The notes beneath the pieces were generated by a model. It saw nothing but the letters and a program-made list of their open reading frames with translations. It searched no databases and was not told where the DNA came from. This document shows positions 60,313 through 64,000 of a DNA stretch of 64,000 bases, piece by piece. The stretch's first letter is position 1; the number at the start of each line of letters is the position of its first letter. The position numbers and the translations under genes were made by a program. Location: assembly GCA_033439265.1 (NCBI GenBank), contig JAVTVX010000010.1:15035490-15099489 (forward strand), given 5' to 3'. The DNA comes from Dillenia suffruticosa (Eukaryota > Streptophyta > Magnoliopsida > Dilleniales > Dilleniaceae).

Positions 60313-63300
60313 TGATAAAATTTCGATGACAGAACTGAATTAATAACGTAAAATTCGGTGATTAAGAAAAAAAAATTGAGGGCGCTGATCCTGCATTTTT
60401 GATCAAGCAGTCTAAGAACATGTGAAACGACGATAATGTTGGTGGGTCCAACACACCAAATTGAAACCCACGTTAGGTTGTGGCGGCGCCCACATGCATG
60501 GGTCATATTGAATTTAACACATAGAAATTTTGTTTTTAATATATGTATACACTCGTTATTCTTCTCGGTGCCATATGGTTTTCCCAAATGAAATTTGAAT
60601 TTTATTAATTATTGGAATTTGCGGAACAATTTTTTTTTTTAATTATTTATTGAGTAACCTTAAAAACAATTTATTTTCGGTACTTGGTGCACATCTTGTA
60701 TGAATCTATAGCAAGGTGTACTAAATTGGTCCCGAAGTAAAATAATAATAATATGGAAATAAAAGTGTACGGAAACTAAACACGGGAGAGATAAAAAGAA
60801 GATAATAGGGTTCGCAAAAGAGACAAAATTTTAGAGTTTTGAAAAGTGAATAATTATTCCAAAAGAAATATTATTATTTATGTCTCCAAATAATGAAATA
60901 CTATAAATATTTATACGGAATGTAAATCCTAAAAATTATGAAACTATAAAAACTAAAAAGTTAGAGAAATTTAAAAACTAGAAAAATCAGGAATCTAAAA
61001 TAATTTAAAAACTAACTAAAAAAACAATTTAAAAGTTAAAAAGTGACTAAAATGATAAAAAATTATCGGACCTTTTCTCTTTTCGAACTGATTTCGCACA
61101 ATCCAATAATTATCTAAAATTTGGCCCGCATCACAGGCGCACCTCCAAAATTTTCAGTAGAATGTTATCAGGGATGATGATATTAATAAATAAGTGGCAG
61201 AAAGAATTAACGGTACATAAATAATATGTACTTCTGAATGATTTTTATTAGTCACTGCATGGGCCATGAAGGCCGGATTATACATTTTTTTTTTTTGGGT
61301 AGAAAGGATTATACATATTTATATATTTATTTATTTATTTATTCATAATTTGTTTGGGGCCATTTCAATCCTTGCTTTACTTTGGAACTAAATGAGGTGC
61401 ATTCTGATGGAATGGATATTTTGTTTAATATTTTTTTATTGACCCACTTGATCTCGGAGAAAATTTGAGTTTAAATCTGCTGAGCTTACAAAAAAATGAG
61501 ACATTCAATCGACAAGGGAAAGAGTTGGTGGAAGATAACGCGTAGTTGGTCATAAACCGATGATGGGCTGCTTATGCCTTAACAGTAGGCATGAAAAGCA
61601 ATATTAATGAAGGTCACATGGTTGTCCAGTTTTCGGGGGACTAGTTTCACACGAATTGATCCAGCAATTCAGTCATCCAATTTCACAAACTATAGCAGGA
61701 TATTGAATTGATTCTCTCGTGAAGTTTTACAGGCAAGTCCTTTTTTTTTTTAATAATCAATCGATATTTGAATTTATATTTTAATTAATTTAATTTAACT
61801 ATTGTCATATTCAAATTAGAAAAAACTTTCCTAATATAATATTTTTCGATCCTAAATTTTAAATTTAAAATTTAATTAAAAATTTTAATATTTTTATATA
61901 TTTAATCGATTGTCTGTGGGTACAAACCAGTTCTTTGTGTACTTGGCAGGTTGTCCATCTAGGGAGGACTATCAACTCAAATCAATGTACTTCTGTGATG
62001 GGAGCTGGGATATCTGTGTTATATAGCACAAAATAAAGTTCAAGTAAATGCATCAACACACCCATGATTTGAATTAAAAGTCGTACCAAGAAACAAATAT
62101 GGTAGCACAAAATAAATGATTGCTTAGCTCACTGGCAAAAAAGGTGCCACTTTGGCCTTTTATTTCGTTTGGTTCTCAGATTTTGTTTATAGCACTCGTG
62201 ACTATCAATAGTACAAGATTTAGACGTGGAACGTGAAGATTTTCATATTACTCCTTTAAGCTTTTGCGTGATATTTTAAGGGTTTCTGAGTCATTATGCG
62301 AAAGTATTTATGTTGGAAACATTATAGAAAAATCACGATTTAAATCTAAGTTTCATGCCCATGAGAATCCAGAAAATAAAATTACTTTTTGAAAAGAGAA
62401 AAGTGGATATGGTATCCAATGATATAAGATTGATTGTGATAGAAGTACGAAAGAAGAAGTTACTACGACTAAAAGGAATTGTTTTCAGGCAGTGGGAACA
62501 AATCTTTCCAAATATATCTTTGAAAAAACAATACTGATTTGGTTGAAAATGTCTCTGTCTTTCAACAGGTCACAAGTAGTTTTATTTTTAGAAAGCCTCA
62601 GTCGTAGACTCTCCAAAATCTTAGACGAACTATGTTTTTGCTTGGACTTACCTAAAGTATTAAATCCAATGGGACCTTTCAGGCCGACCCATTGACAAGT
62701 TCTGAGCATTGTTACCTATCACACTATTTGAAATACATAAACAAAATAAATAAATAAATAAATAAAGTCCACAATTGCAACAATCATAATTAAGATAGGC
62801 ACGAAATATAAAATTTCATTGTATATCCAAAAAATAAACAAATAAATTAAAGACTCCAAATGCTATAGCTAAGGCTCTGGTGGGGTTGAAAACGAAAAAT
62901 AAAAAAAAAAAAGACATAAAGAACAAATTCTTAAATAGAAAAAAATTCTCTTCTATGAGTGTCGAAGTACAATATTGTTTTCTCCTGAATGTTAACGGTA
63001 CAATCAATCTATGAAACATCAAAAGTGACAAGGGTTATATTTTTGATATCTCTTCTCGTCTTTCCATTAAAATAAGGGTAAGGTGTGCTTAGCTCCAAAT
63101 GACCTAATTCCAACATCAGCTTTCTGTGTTCGGATTGGCTCTTATAATTATTGCAAGCCCCCACTTCATTTTTAAATTATTATTATCTAAAAAGCTTTCT
63201 GTATTTAATTTGTACCAAATTATTTGGTTTTGTTTTGTTTCATTACAACGTCAAGAAAGATCTCAAAGGACAAAGACAAGATACTGGGGGGGACAAATTT

Positions 63301-64000
63301 GATTTGTGTAATCCCATAATTTCGTAACGATTATGTGGGATGGAGAGTAAGATTAGAGATGAATTCTGAAATTAATGAATTTATTTCATACATATCTGAT
63401 AATTTATTATTTCAATATTATAATTTAGATTTTGCTAAATTTATTTTAGCCATTAATAGCCTTTTGTTGATAGAAAATGGTGAAGAGATCAAGTTGGCAT
63501 GGCCACCTTGCAAGAGGGACGACTTTTCTCATAATTTCTTAGATCAACGGATAAATTGACCAAAACCATAAAGTGATGCATGTCTTCATGCTTGCACCTA
63601 TTAAGGCAGACAAAGCTAACTATTGGAAGAGGCAAAGAGAGGAGACATAGTGCAATTGCTTAATCGTTATTCAAGCCATTGAATCCTCTCCTTAATCACA
63701 ATCTTTTATACATAATTATGTCAAACTTCATAATCCCATAAATTCTGGAACCATTCCCATGAAGTTGTTTATATTTTAGAGCAAAAAATGTTCCTCAGTT
63801 AACGTTCCTAAAACCATGTTTACAACCGTTAAACCTGCCCAACTACTCACTTTACTATGCTAACAACTATATATATATATTCATAAGCTCAAGAATCTAG
63901 AGCTAAGAAACATTAGCAGGCTTTGACATTCACTTGAAACCAAAACCTAGGGACAAATTTTAAGAAAGATACTCTCGTTTATAGATGGGTCAGTTTTCTA

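Larger units (their letters stand above)
57349..64000. other. 6.7 kb intergenic region at right edge
   Basis: No gene recognised on either strand; longer open frames are compositionally simple or unsupported. It includes the XTH leader and promoter (to ~57.5 kb), (TTTA)n near 57,571-57,596, a dispersed repeat at 57640-57790, AT repeat near 59,417-59,435, the (AT)n(GA)n at 60235-60310, (TTTA)n near 61,320-61,342, (AAAT)n near 62,742-62,766 and AT-rich DNA to the end. Confidence 0.6.

Noticed and set aside
60114-60587. 157-codon minus-strand frame
   Set aside because: Its core is Leu-Ser and Tyr-Ile repeats translated from the (GA)n/(AT)n microsatellite.
1-64000. CRISPR array, prokaryotic operon or phage-like system
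   Set aside because: Repeats are irregular and diverged, genes have spliceosomal introns and plant families; nothing prokaryotic is visible.
1-64000. Autonomous transposons (LTR elements, LINEs, DNA transposases)
   Set aside because: No reverse transcriptase, integrase or transposase motif was seen in any frame; only short SINE-like pieces are supported.

Overview
This is a 64 kb piece of a plant nuclear genome, almost certainly a dicot. The evidence is GT-AG introns in AT-rich intergenic DNA, abundant (GA)n/(CT)n microsatellites, tRNA-derived SINE relics, an intron-bearing nuclear tRNA-Tyr, and plant-type families: a DUF1635 protein, a FRA8/IRX7 GT47 enzyme, a group III XTH, a plant shugoshin and a nodulin-like/NFD4-like transporter relic. 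I cannot name the species.

Layout. 1-8.3 kb is a gene-poor patchwork of duplicated fragments. Three small repeat families lie at 0.4-3.5 kb. Two minus-strand fragments of a DNA ligase I gene (4.4-6.3 and 6.35-7.7 kb) are flanked by three copies of a ~250 bp unit. 11.3-20.8 kb holds a plus-strand DNA ligase 1 (LIG1) locus that keeps most exon-intron structure but is broken by frameshifts, a stop, lost splice sites, a missing exon and a motif I Arg-to-Trp change. The minus-strand fragments match its 15.1-17.1 kb part in inverted orientation.

Five protein genes appear intact, each traced exon by exon with phases that fit: a DUF1635 coiled-coil protein (23.2-24.2 kb, -, 281 aa); shugoshin (30.1-32.5 kb, -, 9 exons, 307 aa); a protein resembling the plant NSE6/ASAP1 subunit of SMC5/6 (34.6-38.8 kb, -, 12 exons, 460 aa); FRA8/IRX7-type GT47 (46.6-48.2 kb, +, 3 exons, 459 aa); and an XTH31-like enzyme (55.0-57.3 kb, -, 4 exons, 292 aa). 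An NFD4-like MFS pseudogene lies at 40.3-41.8 kb. tRNA-Ala(AGC) is at 42.6 kb and intron-containing tRNA-Tyr(GTA) at 51.4 kb, both minus strand. The rest is AT-rich intergenic DNA with microsatellites and short dispersed repeats.

Functional themes: LIG1 (dead here), shugoshin and the SMC5/6-like gene all belong to chromosome maintenance; FRA8/IRX7 and XTH both act on cell-wall hemicellulose. I treat both as probable coincidences of plant gene order, not operon-like systems. The most unusual structure is the LIG1 inverted-duplication complex. The clearest mobile-element event is a short SINE inserted into an older SINE-like element with an 11 bp target-site duplication. I found no convincing previously undescribed biological system.
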